A stretch of 64,000 nucleotides of DNA from Trichaptum fuscoviolaceum. Taxonomy: Eukaryota > Basidiomycota > Agaricomycetes > Hymenochaetales > Trichaptaceae. Shown one piece after another: positions 35,611-47,060 of this stretch (positions are counted from its first letter, which is position 1; each line of letters starts with the position of its first letter). The notes under the pieces are model-generated. The model was not told where the DNA came from. It saw nothing but the letters and a program-made list of their open reading frames with translations, and searched no databases. The position numbers were made by a program, and so were the translations under genes. The stretch is taken from contig CAJSYZ010000009.1 of the NCBI GenBank assembly GCA_910574455.1, forward strand, positions 2,869,040 to 2,933,039. The letters are read 5' to 3'.

Positions 35611-37628
35611 ATGTCTAAGCTTAGCGACACTTTCAGTCTCTACCGCGTTTCCCTTCCACGCCTATGTCTGATCAGCCCGCTCAGTGTCACCCTCTTTACT
35701 CTCGCTATATATCTCTTGGCTTGCGAGGTACTTCGATTCCGCAGGGTCCGAAAACTCGAGAACAGGTACAGGAAGAAGGACAACGAGAGGGACGGAAATG
35801 ATACCATAGGCAGGCCAGATGTTGTGCTGACCCCACAGGAGATGCAGGAGATCATCTTTACCAGCCTCGAATACGACATGCCCGGCCTAATGTTCTATGC
35901 ACTCACCTTCGCGCTCTTCAAGACATATGGGATTGTGAGTGCTGTCCAGAATGCATGCTCTCCTATCGATATGACATTGCTGTCCTCGCTCCGCGGCCGA
36001 AGCACTACACGTGCCATACTGCTATTCTTTGGCCCCTTCTAGCTTCTCTATGTTTAAACTTCGAAGCTGATGGAAGACTTGATTATCCCTTAGCCGACAA
36101 TATCAAAAATACTGATGAAGACAGAGGAGCTATCGGGAAAGGACAATGTGGCAAGGCGTGTTGCAGACGTATGTTAACTTTGCTCTATACATGGTCCAGT
36201 CTTCACTCATCAGTGTGAACCTCCGGTATAGACGAGCATCTTGGTCAGCATATGGATGCATTGCCCTTACATCGATGCGCGAAGGATGGCTGTCGGTGAC
36301 CTGGAGAAGGTTGACTCTCGAAGCGCCCTAGCCATTGCTCGGACGAATTGGCTGCATAATCGGTATCCTCAGATTGTGAGTTTCCGAAGAAAAATCCTGA
36401 AGATTACTCATCTTATACATCGAAGAAAAATGAGGATTACCTTTTCACGATGTATTTGTTCTTATCGGAGACAACTGTAAGATCTATGGCATATTCGTGT
36501 GGCTTTGACTGATTTTAGATTACGCAAATATTAGCGTTGGGCGAAGGCGTACGGTTGGAGAGAGTTGCTCCCGATTGAACAGGAGGTGAGCTACAGAATA
36601 TGGACAGATATTTCATCAAGCATAGTTTCTAACTGCCAACAGGCATACTTCCAGTACTGGAGGTTAATAGGTGCCCGGATGACCTTCAAGGACATCCCGG
36701 AAACATTGGCAGATCTGCAAGCCTGGGGTGAAGTCAGTTTCCTTTCGATAAGTTCAGTTCGGAAGAGTAGCCAACTGACATATTAATTCATGCGAATTAG
36801 GCATATGAAGAGGTCAATATGTCGCCTGCACAAACTAATCACGACGTGGCGAAGCACACGATCGATCATCTCCTCCGTAACGTACCAAAAACTTTTGGAC
36901 TGCACAAATTTATGGAGCAGGTCGTCCTTAGCATGCTGCAGGAACGGGTCCGAAAAGCGATGCTGTATGCCCCTTTCTTTCTTGCGCCGTCACTAAGCTT
37001 GACTGCCTCGCCGCTGTTGTTTGCATAGGTTCCCTGACCCTCCTGCAGCTCCGCGGATTGTAGCAAACGCAATCCTGATCTTCTTCCGGTTTGTGCACAG
37101 GCACATGAGCCTTCCACGACTCAGACCATCAGAGTTCACGCCACGCGAGCTACCCAAACATCAGCGTGGCAAGCAAATGCCAAGGATGCACCCAGCAGAG
37201 TATGTGTGTATTCATAACAATCTGCGTCCTTGGCTAATCCTTGAATTGTGCACAGGTTTGAGTCTGAACCATGGTACAAGCCGGAGCCAACGGGACTCGC
37301 TTTGATATTGCAGACTGCCCTCGTGAAGATTGGCTTGAAAGATCCTGCATATATTCCTGGACCACGGTTTAAGAGCGAGGGTTACAGGCTGGAGGAAATG
37401 GTAAGCAAACTTCCTTCTATCTAGCGTATATAATCCACCTTTGTGTTGACACCGCCGCCTCTACAGGGCCCCAAGAAACTTGAGAACTGTAAGCGCATGG
37501 TCCTATACGAAGTGGACAATGGCTGATATTTATTCTTTACGATAGTGGGACACGCAGAGGTGATGAAGATCGCAGAGGAGATCCAGGGTTGCCCTGTCAG
37601 AGGTCCTTGGGCAAGGAAGACCGCATAA
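35611..37628 (+). CDS. MpaB-like membrane oxygenase (DUF2236), copy 1
   Basis: From MSKLSDTFSLYRVSLPRLCL the protein has one N-terminal membrane helix (LSVTLFTLAIYLLACEVLRF), then GRPDVVLTPQEMQEIIFTSL and EYDMPGLMFYALTFALFKTYG. About ten short exons continue through LVSIWMHCPYIDARRMAVGD, ALAIARTNWLHNRYPQI, NEDYLFTMYLFLSETT, WAKAYGWRELLPIEQEAYFQ, VAKHTIDHLLRNVPKTFGLH and MKIAEEIQGCPVRGPWARKT. This is the ER-bound oxygenase MpaB / rubber-oxygenase family. Members use heme to cleave polyprenyl chains, as MpaB does in mycophenolic acid synthesis. All exons join in frame, so the gene appears intact. The substrate is unknown. A paralogue lies 5 kb downstream in the same orientation. Confidence 0.85.
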
Positions 37629-38680
37629 AATCAACTTTCGTTTGATTACGAGGTGAATTCGAGTCGGATCTCTTCAAAATGCTGTTATACGTTTCAGTTA
37701 ATTGTATGCGGACCACTCAGCTTGTATCGTGGCAATAAGTACTACATCTTGTACCAACATGATGAATCACAAATGTCTGTTCGCATTTTCAACATGTTGT
37801 TTGAGGGGGAATTAGTTGATGCTATCAGGTTCATGGCCTCAGGATGCTCAATGATAAGGCTGATGCACTTGCATCGCAAATCCTATATAAGAACACCCTG
37901 AGGACATTGAAACTTTAAGCAAATTGCATTACATACAGTATTTACAGCACCGGACTGGACCGAAGAGTTCCTCTCATCTACAACATGAGTACATGGAAAA
38001 GAGAATGGTAACAAAATAGGTGGCAATATGATGCCGGTGTTGGAAAGCAGACGCCTGAAAGGAACTCAAACATAAGTAGTATTGAAGAAACAGGGTTTCC
38101 AAAACTGAGAATAGTGGAGAATCTCTTGGTTACCTATTCACAAGAGCTAAAATCAACAACGCGTGCGCGTTCATTCCATTGATTCCATTCAACGAGATAT
38201 ATGACCATGCAATACCGCTCCGAATGTTAATTAAATTCTTTTCACCCCATTCTATCCTTCTTACAATATCATGTAAACTCGAGAATGGGCGCCTCATTGC
38301 TTCGCATCTCTGACGGGCCCGTATGGCGATCCTCGAATTCAGTGAAGGATCCGCCCGTGCAAACGGCCGGTATAAGTACTTTCAGCCATCGAAGCGATGT
38401 GCTGTCGTTCTCGTGCCCAGTCACCTCAAGCAGCGTAGGATGAAGTCAAGAAGTCGAAAATCTCCACGCTCGCAGACGTAAAAACATGTGGTCGATAGCT
38501 TCAGGTGATCATTCGACGTCGTGCTGGACGTCCGTAGTTCCTGAGATGTCTCCGGACAGCCCAATCCTGACAAAACCGTAAGAAATTAGTGGCAACCGAA
38601 GGCCGTATAAAAAGCCATCGTTTAGCTTGTAGAGCGAACTAGAATTCTCTCTTCCAAAGTTCTTCATAATTACGGTGTCC
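37629..38680. other. Intergenic region upstream of GH17
   Basis: About 1 kb with no supported gene. It contains the TATA box at 38606. Confidence 0.45.
38606..38613 (+). promoter_or_regulatory. TATA box of the GH17 gene
   Basis: TATAAAAA 75 bases before the GH17 start codon. Confidence 0.65.
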
Positions 38681-40028
38681 ATGAAGTTCTTCGAAGTCGT
38701 TCTCTCTGTTCACGCTCTTTCTTTACCGCTAGCCTGGGGATTTCCTGCAGGTGAAGATGTAACCCCAAAGCTTGAAGCCAAGACACGCATGCAGAAAATA
38801 ACGAGCATGTATGGCTTTGAAGGCTTCGTTTATGCACTAGATGTAAGTGTTTACTAATTGAATATATAAACTGTGAAATACCCACTCAATTACGAATATA
38901 TTGCCAGCAATGCCCATCTTCGTCCAAGATGGTTTCAGACTTCAGTCAGATGAAGTCAAAAGGTGCAAGGACTGTCATCACATTTGATTATTGCGGAAGT
39001 GGCGACGATGCCTCATACTACGGAAGTACGTATCCCGGCAGAAGTACGAGAGCCAAGCCTTGCTGAAATCTTTACACTGGTTGCTTGCTCTTCTAGCGAT
39101 CATAAAGGCGGCGGGAAAGGCAGACATCAACATCATTCCGTTGGCATGGACGTTGTACGATAATGGCCAGACATTCCAAGGAACCTCTCTGCCTAAAATC
39201 CAAGCCGTCACTAAGGCAAGTCCCCCAGTACGAATCAGCGAGCATCGAGGCCAATGTGCAAACCATAGGCTGTCATCGCCAACCCGGATCCTGTTCTCGC
39301 TGTAGCTCTAGGTAAAGTGTCAGAGTGCTTCTCCCTGTCGTTTAATTCTCATTTTATCTTGTCCGGTAACTGTGAAGGTGATGAGGTATGTGCTTCCTTC
39401 CCAAATTTTGATTGCGTCTCACCTTGGCGACAGCCTCTGTACGACAACGACGCAGGATCCGCTGATAACCTCGCCAAGTATGTCCTGCAAATGAAGTCCG
39501 CCTTCAACAACGCCGGCCTCAGCATCCCCGTCTCTATCTCGGAATTGGCGTATGGGTGGCAGATCTCCAATGACGTAACAAAAATGGTAGACGCAGTCGA
39601 CTTCTTCATGATCAACAACTTCCCATACTTCGCGTTCAACGCTGAAAGCGGTGGAAGTTCGACCTCGTGGAGTGATTTTACCGGCGATATCTCGTACTAC
39701 GAGAGCATCGCGAACGGGAAGCCTCTTTTGGTCACTCAGGTTCGTCCCTCCAGCTCTCGGAGATAGTATATTAACGATTGAGGCGTTTCGTCAGACCGGC
39801 TGGCCGAGTAACGAGAATCTGTGGTCTCCAAATAGCAAAAAGGTTGTCGCTAGCGTGCCATCCGAGGAGGCGTATTGGAAGCTGCTCGACGGGCACTGCG
39901 AAGATTTCTTTAAGGCAAAGAACATAGGTTGGATGTGGCGAAGCTGGGACGATGTGATCGATGGTTGGGGAACTCTTTACTCCAATGGCACGGAGAAGTG
40001 GAATTTCTCCGCTAGACAGACCTGCTAA
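38681..40028 (+). CDS. GH17-family protein, secreted, nucleophile replaced by Gln
   Basis: MKFFEVVLSVHALSLPLAWG is a signal peptide. The TIM-barrel core follows: MYGFEGFVYALD, GARTVITFDYCGSGDDASYY, IIKAAGKADINIIPLAWTLY, ANPDPVLAVALGDE, NAGLSIPVSISELAYGWQIS, MVDAVDFFMINNFPYFAFNA and TGWPSNENLW. These are the strands of fungal GH17 beta-1,3-glucan hydrolases/transglycosylases. The acid/base Glu in LGDE is encoded by an 8-nt micro-exon (39378-39385). In the nucleophile motif, normally S/T-E-S/T-G-W-P, the residue before TGWP is Gln (CAG at 39737-39739, flanked by an intron). It may therefore be a wall-binding or altered-activity member. The last exons end ARQTC at 40028. Confidence 0.85.
39378..39385 (+). 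other. 8-nt micro-exon with catalytic Glu of GH17
   Basis: Introns 39312-39377 (GTAAAG to GAAG) and 39386-39433 (GTATGT to GACAG) leave GTGATGAG, which completes a Gly codon and adds Asp-Glu. This exactly fills the gap between VALG and PLYDND expected from the GH17 fold. Confidence 0.6.
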
Positions 40029-40607
40029 GATTCGAAGACCAGACATGCCAGTGGGCTGTTGTTGTTATTTATGCGTATTTCTCAGTACATCCGCCAGCTG
40101 GTGTTTAAAGCTATGTTTATGCAGAACTTCGTTCAGAATTGTGATGGAGTGATTTAGGTTTAAACATAGCAAAGAGATTGAAGGAATAAGCAAGTCGGCC
40201 AAATGGCAAATTCATCATGTCGTCGCCGTCCGTATTGTCGTGGTCGATGGCCAAGAGACGCGACACCACGTCGTGACGTGACTCGAAGTCGTGAGACGTG
40301 CCACCGTCAACGGTCAGCGCGAACACAACAGCAATCTCAACAACAACATCATTGTTGAATTATCGAGCTCACCCGAAAGTACAAGCATCCCATAACGGTC
40401 AATTCCTATGTCATTCGTACTTAGTGTACATGTCCTGTCAGTCCGAAACGGAGTCAGCTGCCCTGCCTGGCCGGGTAACGCAACAGAGAATGGAGAACTC
40501 AGAGAATCATGATGAACGTTCACTCGAACTCCGACAATTGCCGCCGGGTAGTATAACGAGACTCAAGCGCTTAGAACCATTGCAAGACTTGATATCTAGC
40601 CCTCAAC
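40029..40607. other. Intergenic region between GH17 and MpaB-like copy 2
   Basis: No gene. A patch at 40246-40310 repeats gtcgtgacgtgactcgaagtcgtgagacgtg-like words. Nothing else is recognised. Confidence 0.4.
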
Positions 40608-42648
40608 ATGTCTCAGTTCGTCAACGTCGACGATGTCCTCGTCTTGCTCACTGGGGCGAGCTCAAAGCTTACAGAATATCTGGGCCATTATGCTTCTCAT
40701 TTCAAGGTTCATCTGCAGACCCCGCTTGGCGCAGGCCTTACCACCCTCACCCTCTATCTCATAGCCTGCAGAGCTCTACGGTTTCGCAGAGTGCGGAAGT
40801 TGGAGAAGAAGTACAGGAAGAGGACTAACGAGAAGGATGCAAAGGTTACGATTGGACGACCAGACATCACGATGACTCCGCAGGAGATGCAGGACATCAT
40901 GCTCACTAGCCTTGAGTACGACATGCCAAACCTGATGTTCTACGCGCTCACCTTCGCGCTCTTCAAAACTTATGGAATTGTGAGTGCTGTTTGAAACACA
41001 ACTTTGGCTTCCTGTCGACATATCATCTCCGTTCGTATTGCTTCAACGCACAGTTCATATGTTTCATTTTCCAAACGTTCTACGTAGACGTGTTGGTCTG
41101 ACAAACACCTTCAACTGCTCTCTAGCCAACAATCTCAGAAATATTGCTTAAGACGGAGCAATTGTCCGGGAAGAACAATGTCTCAAGGCGGGTCGCAGAC
41201 GTAAGTTCCCTTTCGCATGTTTGTCATGACACTCATGGACCTCCGGGTATAGACGGCCATCTTGGTTAGTGTATGGTTGCACTGCCCTTACATCGATGCA
41301 CGAAAGATGGACGTTGGCGATCTGGATAATGTTGACTCCCGCGGCGCCTTAGCGTTGGCTCGGACGAATTGGTTGCATAACCGATATCCTCAAATTGTGA
41401 GTTGATAACATTCAATTGGAGTAGAGCCTTTTCAATTTCCTAACTTCTCTTCTTCGAGAAAAACGACGATTTCCTCTACACGATGTCCTTGTTCGTCATG
41501 GAGCCAGCTGTGAGTTTCGTAAATATGAAGAGCCATTTCTTGTTCTTAGTTCAACTGCATCATAGCACTGGGCGAAGGCATATGGCTGGCGAGAACTTCT
41601 TCCGATTGAACAGGAGGTGCGAATGGACATTGCAACTGTCTCAGCTCATCGGTATGACCTAACTTCTCCGTCAGGCTTATTTTCAGTACTGGAGGTTGAT
41701 GGGTGATCGTATGAATATCAAGGATATTCCAGAAACTTTGGCGGACCTCCATGCATGGGCTGAGGTGAGTCTTAATTGTTACGAGTACGCTGAAGGAAGC
41801 CAAATGACCGTGCACATACCAGGCTTACGAGGAGGTCCATATGGTCGCTGCACCTAGCAACTTTGCGGTCGCGAATCACACCATCGATCACCTACTTCGT
41901 GGCGTACCCTATACTTTTGGACTGCACACGTTCATGGAACAGACTGTGCATAGTATGCTCGAGGACCGGGTGCGTGAAGCGATGATGTACGTATTCTTAC
42001 ATTCGCTTGATTCGTATGCATTAATACCGGTCAATGTCTGGCAGGCTTCCAAAACCCCCCGCGGGCCCGCGTATATTGGCAAAATCAATATTGGCCATAT
42101 CCAGTTTCTTTCACGGATACTTGAGTCTCCCGCGCATCAGACCTTATGAATACACTCCGCGCGAGCTTCCGAAGCGCCAGCGTGGTAAGGACATGCCCAG
42201 GATGCATCCAGCAGCGTAAGTTCACGACGTTCTCACCTCATTCTCTTCTAATACTTGAATCGAATCCAGATTTGAGTTTGAACCTTGGTATAAACCAGAG
42301 CCAACGGGAATTGCGTGGTTATGGCAGACACTTCTCGTGAAGACTGGCCTGAAGGACCCAGTTTACATACCAGGGCCGCGCTACAAGAGCGATGGGTTCA
42401 GGATAGAAGAAATGGTGCGTGTCTCCTCTATGCAAGACGTGTTGAGCTCTTGCATTGACGACTGTATTGGTTTTGACATACAGGGTCCTAAATCCCTGGA
42501 GAATTGTATGTCATTGTCTCATGACTGGATATCTATTAAGTCTAAGGTCTTTTCATTTCTTATAGTCGGGCACGCAGAGGTGATGAAAATGGCGGAGGAC
42601 ATTCAGGGCTGTCCTGTCAAGGGACCTTGGGCGAGGAAGACCAGTTGA
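40608..42648 (+). CDS. MpaB-like membrane oxygenase (DUF2236), copy 2
   Basis: From MSQFVNVDDVLVLLTGASSK the protein parallels copy 1 nearly exon for exon: membrane helix GLTTLTLYLIACRALRF, then GRPDITMTPQEMQDIMLTSL, EYDMPNLMFYALTFALFKTYG, LVSVWLHCPYIDARKMDVGD, ALALARTNWLHNRYPQI, DDFLYTMSLFVMEPA, WAKAYGWRELLPIEQEAYFQ, VANHTIDHLLRGVPYTFGLH and MKMAEDIQGCPVKGPWARKT. All intron positions I could place coincide with those of copy 1, including the donor right after FKTYGI. The family is ER-bound MpaB-type heme oxygenases acting on prenyl or hydrophobic chains. The two copies are clearly diverged but both open, which suggests retained function rather than a fresh duplication. Confidence 0.87.
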
Positions 42649-42807
42649 AGATCAGTGGTTTCATTTTGTTAACCCTGGAATTTCTGGGTGATTGCATGCT
42701 TACTCATTCCATCAAATATCGGTAGTGGTGCAAATATGTAGTACAATCTGCTATATTTATTGACTGAACCATGTTTGGCGGTGAATGTGATTATCGCATA
42801 TTCTGAC

Positions 42808-43807
42808 ATGATTCGACTAACCACTTCGGCAAAACCCGAGACCCTGATCGACGGAGCGGACTCAGCGGAGCGACAACTCGAAGCTATCAGAGACAGAGTA
42901 ACATATCTGACGGATGGGCTGAAACTAATGTAACTTCACCTCTCACCACACTACTCGTCAGTGCACAGACGCAAATCTTGTGCGATGCAGAGCGACAAAC
43001 TCAACGCCACCCATACCTATGGTTCCCCGATGGCAACGTTGTGATGGCTTCCAGTCTGCCTTGCTCAACAGACAGTGATACCGAAAGCGAAAATGACAAG
43101 GCCGAAAAGGTCCTTTTCAAGGTACACAAAAGCGTGCTGGCAAACAACTCAAAGGTTTTTGCGGACATGTTCGCACTTCCAGGTCCTAATGGCGATAGCT
43201 TTGAAACCGATACTGGTTCTGCATCTGCCGAAGATCTTGGGCTTGGACTCACGGGATCTCCTCTCGTTACGATGCCAGATTCTTGCGAAGACTTGGAAGC
43301 ACTATTAATGGCGATCTACAAGCCCCTGTGAGTAGCGATTCTTACTTTGAGAAAAGTTATGCTCAAACTTCATAAAGGTCCATCCCTCTTCAGTGTTAAC
43401 ATCCAGACACGCCCTTGCTCGTAAACCCGTTAATGGGTATGTTGGACAAGTACCAATGCGATGCCATCCGCTCCCATATTGCATCTCACATTGCTCAAGA
43501 ATGGCCCGGGTCCCTTTCTGAGTGGATTGATGCTGAGCACGAAGGCGTGCGGCTGATGGACAAATTGATAAATTGGGAAACTGATGGTGTATGCTCGCCT
43601 TACTCCCTAACGGAGCCTGCTGCAGCTCTACGGTTTGCTGTGAAATACGGAGGGGAGGAAATGAAGATAGTTTTACCCGCGATACTTTACGACTCGGTGC
43701 GTTGCTCACCTCTAGACGATTGGGACGAGCAACAAGAAACTTCGGCTCCGTGTCCTGCGCACTCACCCCTGCAAGTGTATGGTCCCGAAGTCGCTTCATT
43801 CCAATAA
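42808..43807 (+). CDS. BTB/POZ-domain protein
   Basis: An N-terminal exon MIRLTTSAKPETLIDGADSA can be spliced (intron about 42898-42969) to the BTB opening HPYLWFPDGNVVMASS, then VLFKVHKSVLANNSKVFADM, SPLVTMPDSCEDLEALLMAI and YKP, a pattern of basidiomycete BTB proteins. The C-terminal part, LLVNPLMGMLDKYQCDAIRS with HIASHIAQEWPGSLSEWIDA, is the helical BACK-like region. The simple intron after YKPL (from 43329) does not join the two halves in frame with any acceptor I found, so either a small exon is missed or there is a frameshift. BTB proteins of this kind are usually Cullin-3 adaptors; expansion of the family in mushrooms is well known. Confidence 0.7.
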
Positions 43808-43876
43808 ACGAAGTCTCAGACAGAGTCAAGTGTTCTACACTGTGAATAGAAATCGCCAAGATTACAAACGTACTAG

Positions 43877-46564
43877 CTAGAACAAACCCAATAAATCGTC
43901 CTGAGGATGTTGCTGCGTAGGCGATTGTACATGTGATGCCGGTGAGCCGGCTACCGGCACTGCTGGCGACATGATCCCAAATGCATTCCCATTGACAGGA
44001 GCAAGTGCACCACCACCGCCTCCTAAACCGGTCCCACCAAATATTGAGACGAGGTCGTCGAGAGGATTGGCTGATGTTCCCGCCAGCAGACTTGCAGCAG
44101 CAGGCGTCTCGGTGAGCGTCGTAGCCGCAAGACCAGACGGTTGCCCGTCTTGAGTTGAATCGTCGTCAAAGTCGAGAAGGTTTTCGGCGTTCTGACCAGC
44201 AGCAACTGTCTGAAGTGCTTTCCGCGTCGAGATATCCTCGTCTTGCCCTCTGAGGACAGAAGTAACAAGCTCATGAGCAACACTATGACACTAGTGAAAA
44301 AGTACGTACTCCCGAAGTTTTTGCATAGCATCTGCACCGAATGTACCCCGTCCGATAAACGTCTCTGGAGGTTTGTGATACACACTAGCAAGTGTCGAGA
44401 TTTCGCCAATCAGTTCGTCTAATAATGCCGGGGATATAGTTGATCGCTGAAGAGAAATAGGTGGCCGATGGGCGAGAATGACAGACTGTGGTATACACAC
44501 GGATGAGCAACCAGCATGAAGAAGCTTTGGCATTACATACCTTGGCAGCCGCAGGGTCTGTTGAAAGAAGACGCCAGTAGATGTACGCCCTATCGCGAAC
44601 ATCTGGGGAATCACAATCTTTGGTTGCTGTATCTAGTACCCGCTGAACAAGTGCCTGCGCACTGTCAGGTTTCTTCATGTATAGTTTTACAACAGCAGTC
44701 AGCGTTTGTAGCTGAACCTAGAGAAAACCAGAGGTTCATCGTATGTCACAAGAAGGCAGGATTTCGTCCGAACCGGATAGGATTCTTCCGTGAAAGTATC
44801 AACGAATATGCCAAGCAGCTCATCGGCGTTGTCAATTTTGCTTGCATATTCGCCAATGATCCAAATCAAGGAGGCTTTCGCTTCAGGTTCATCGAGCTCA
44901 TCGAGGTTAGCACATAAAGTTGGGATGACTCCCTCATAGGTGGATGGGTATTTTCGGAAAATGTCCTGCGCGGTTTAGTCAAACATAGTCCTTATAGAGG
45001 AAGTCTGAATGACCCACCTTCATCACGACAACGGCTTCTTGGACTACATAGCTAACCCTTGTAGAGATAAGCTCCAGCAGTACATTGACACAGCGTTCTG
45101 CTGCCGCCTCGATCTTGATAGCAGTCTGACCGATTGCCCGTACGCTTTTCCGAACAAAATCTACATCTACTTCGGAGGCATACCTAAATCCAGGTTAGCT
45201 ATGTTACTATGCTTTTACTGGATACTCACTCTTTCAATTCGCTCAGTAAAGCATCGACATTGCTCTCCCCCGCTAAGCGAACCATGATGTCCAACTTCTC
45301 TATCTTCACATACAGAGGGTCATTATACTTGCAGAAAAAGACACGCATCTCGTTCTGCAGGATATCTGACCGCTTTTGCAAGAGTAAGTTGATATTCCGT
45401 AGAGCTACCCATTGCACTTCGGGTGGTGAGGAGAGCAGCGTGACAAGAGGGGGTGCCATTTTGCGGATGAACTGCTTTTGAAGGTCTTCCCGGCGTACGT
45501 TACGCATGTGGATCATTATAACCTACAGAAGGATGTTTGTTGGGGTACATTTAGATAGAACTTCTACGAAATATACATACCTTTACCGCTGCCAGAACGA
45601 CACTTCCGTTGGCGTGCTGAAATTGAGGTACTACACGTTCGCAGATGTGTTCACTTTCTTGATCGTCCTTCGCCTTATAATGAGACAGTGCTGTTAGAAT
45701 AGCCACTCGACCCCATTCAGAGCACTCATTCAGAGCTACTAAGAGCTTTTGAAGAGTAGTTGATGTGATCACGAAAACGCCCTTCTCGGCTTCTGGTGAC
45801 GGGGGAAGCAAAGAAGCGGAGACATGTATGTCCGAGAGGGCCGTTACAGCATTAGCGACTACCTGGTATATGCATGAGTTGTCATCGACGTTCATCTGAA
45901 AGTAAGAAGCTGTGGCTTACCATAGGATTACTATCCCCAATCATGTCTTGCAACTGTTCCAAAAACCCATTGTCCACCACAAGCTCTGGCTTCAAATCGT
46001 ACAATTTCGCGACACAGAGTGCGGCCGTCTTGCGCACGTAAGGGTTCTCATCCCTGAGGCACTTCTGTAGCGGATCGCATAGGTAGTCGATGATCTTCTC
46101 CGCACGCAAACAGCCCATCGTACGAATAGCCAGCGCGCGTACAAGCGGGTTCGAGTCGTCCGTGTCTTTCACAAACGTGTTCACCGCGAGAATGACGAGC
46201 TCCGGCTGAGTCTTCGCATAATTCATAAGATAAAGGTATACGAGCTTCTTCTGCTCTATGTCATCCGTCTGCATGTTCTTGAGCACATCTGGGAACAGGC
46301 CACTGACATCTGCGTTACAACAAATGATCAGAGCAGTGCGGTTCATGCGAAAAGTAGACGTACCCTTTCCGACTGTCATGTTTGCGATGACTCGCTTGAT
46401 TGCATCCTTGCGTTTATCGCGGTATTCGCTGTTCAAGTCGGCCCTCAGCTCAAAGTTCTCGCCTGTAGACCAAGAAGAGCATTCGATTTGACCATATGTA
46501 CCACCTCCACCGCAGCAAAGCGAGACAACTCACCCTTCCTCGGGGCCGCCCGAGCGAAGTTCAT
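43877..46564 (-). CDS. Beta-adaptin, large subunit of the AP-1 clathrin adaptor
   Basis: [11 protein letters not shown] at 46564 is spliced to [20 protein letters not shown] and [12 protein letters not shown], the invariant beta-adaptin opening. HEAT-repeat helices follow: [77 protein letters not shown] (seen as [10 protein letters not shown] plus [11 protein letters not shown]), [20 protein letters not shown] and [20 protein letters not shown]. The trunk ends in [15 protein letters not shown]. After it come a disordered hinge with LLDFDDDS and a C-terminal DDLLGLF, which resemble clathrin-box motifs, and then the stop at 43877. There is no folded ear domain, as in many fungal AP-1 beta chains. 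It links clathrin to cargo at the trans-Golgi and endosomes. About nine introns. Confidence 0.95.
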
Positions 46565-47060
46565 ACTGAATTACGCCTAGCTTGTATATTTCGTGATAGC
46601 TTCGATGATGGAGTAATTGTGAAGATAGAAGATAACTATTATCCACTTGTTGAGGGCAAAAGGTAGGTCGCGCTAGTAGTCACAGCTCGGACGCGTCGTG
46701 GCTTACATGTAACGGAAGCGCCTATACTTATGCTGCACTCTTACTGCCTACAAGCATGAGGAATCAGTCGACCTGAAGGCTCAATATACATTCATTTCTA
46801 ACTATACAGACTATGATGGGTAGATTACTACCAAGGGTATAAAAAAAGAGTGGCATGTGGGAATCATTGAGGAGTTCTTTGTCCTTGTGGGATCTAACGG
46901 AGGAGAAACGATAACAAGAGGATGCAAGGCGTATGTTAAGAATGACGGAGACTAGATTCGGTTGTCAGTCTCGGAATGTGGAAGCGACAAATTTATTGTC
47001 CTGCCCGCAGTAGAGAAATCCATAAACCCCCTCGAAGATGTACTGTAAAGCGAAAGATAT
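46565..47060. other. Intergenic region
   Basis: Upstream of beta-adaptin and 3' flank of the membrane-protein gene; no gene recognised. Confidence 0.4.

Noticed and set aside
36365..36480. Basic, odd-looking frame in MpaB-like copy 1 suggesting a disabled exon
   Set aside because: Splicing at the GAAG acceptor gives NEDYLFTMYLFLSETT, matching copy 2, so the gene is intact there.
31332..43807. A single secondary-metabolite cluster covering acetyltransferase, MpaB-like genes and GH17
   Set aside because: No backbone enzyme (PKS, NRPS, terpene cyclase, prenyltransferase) is present, and housekeeping-type genes are interspersed.
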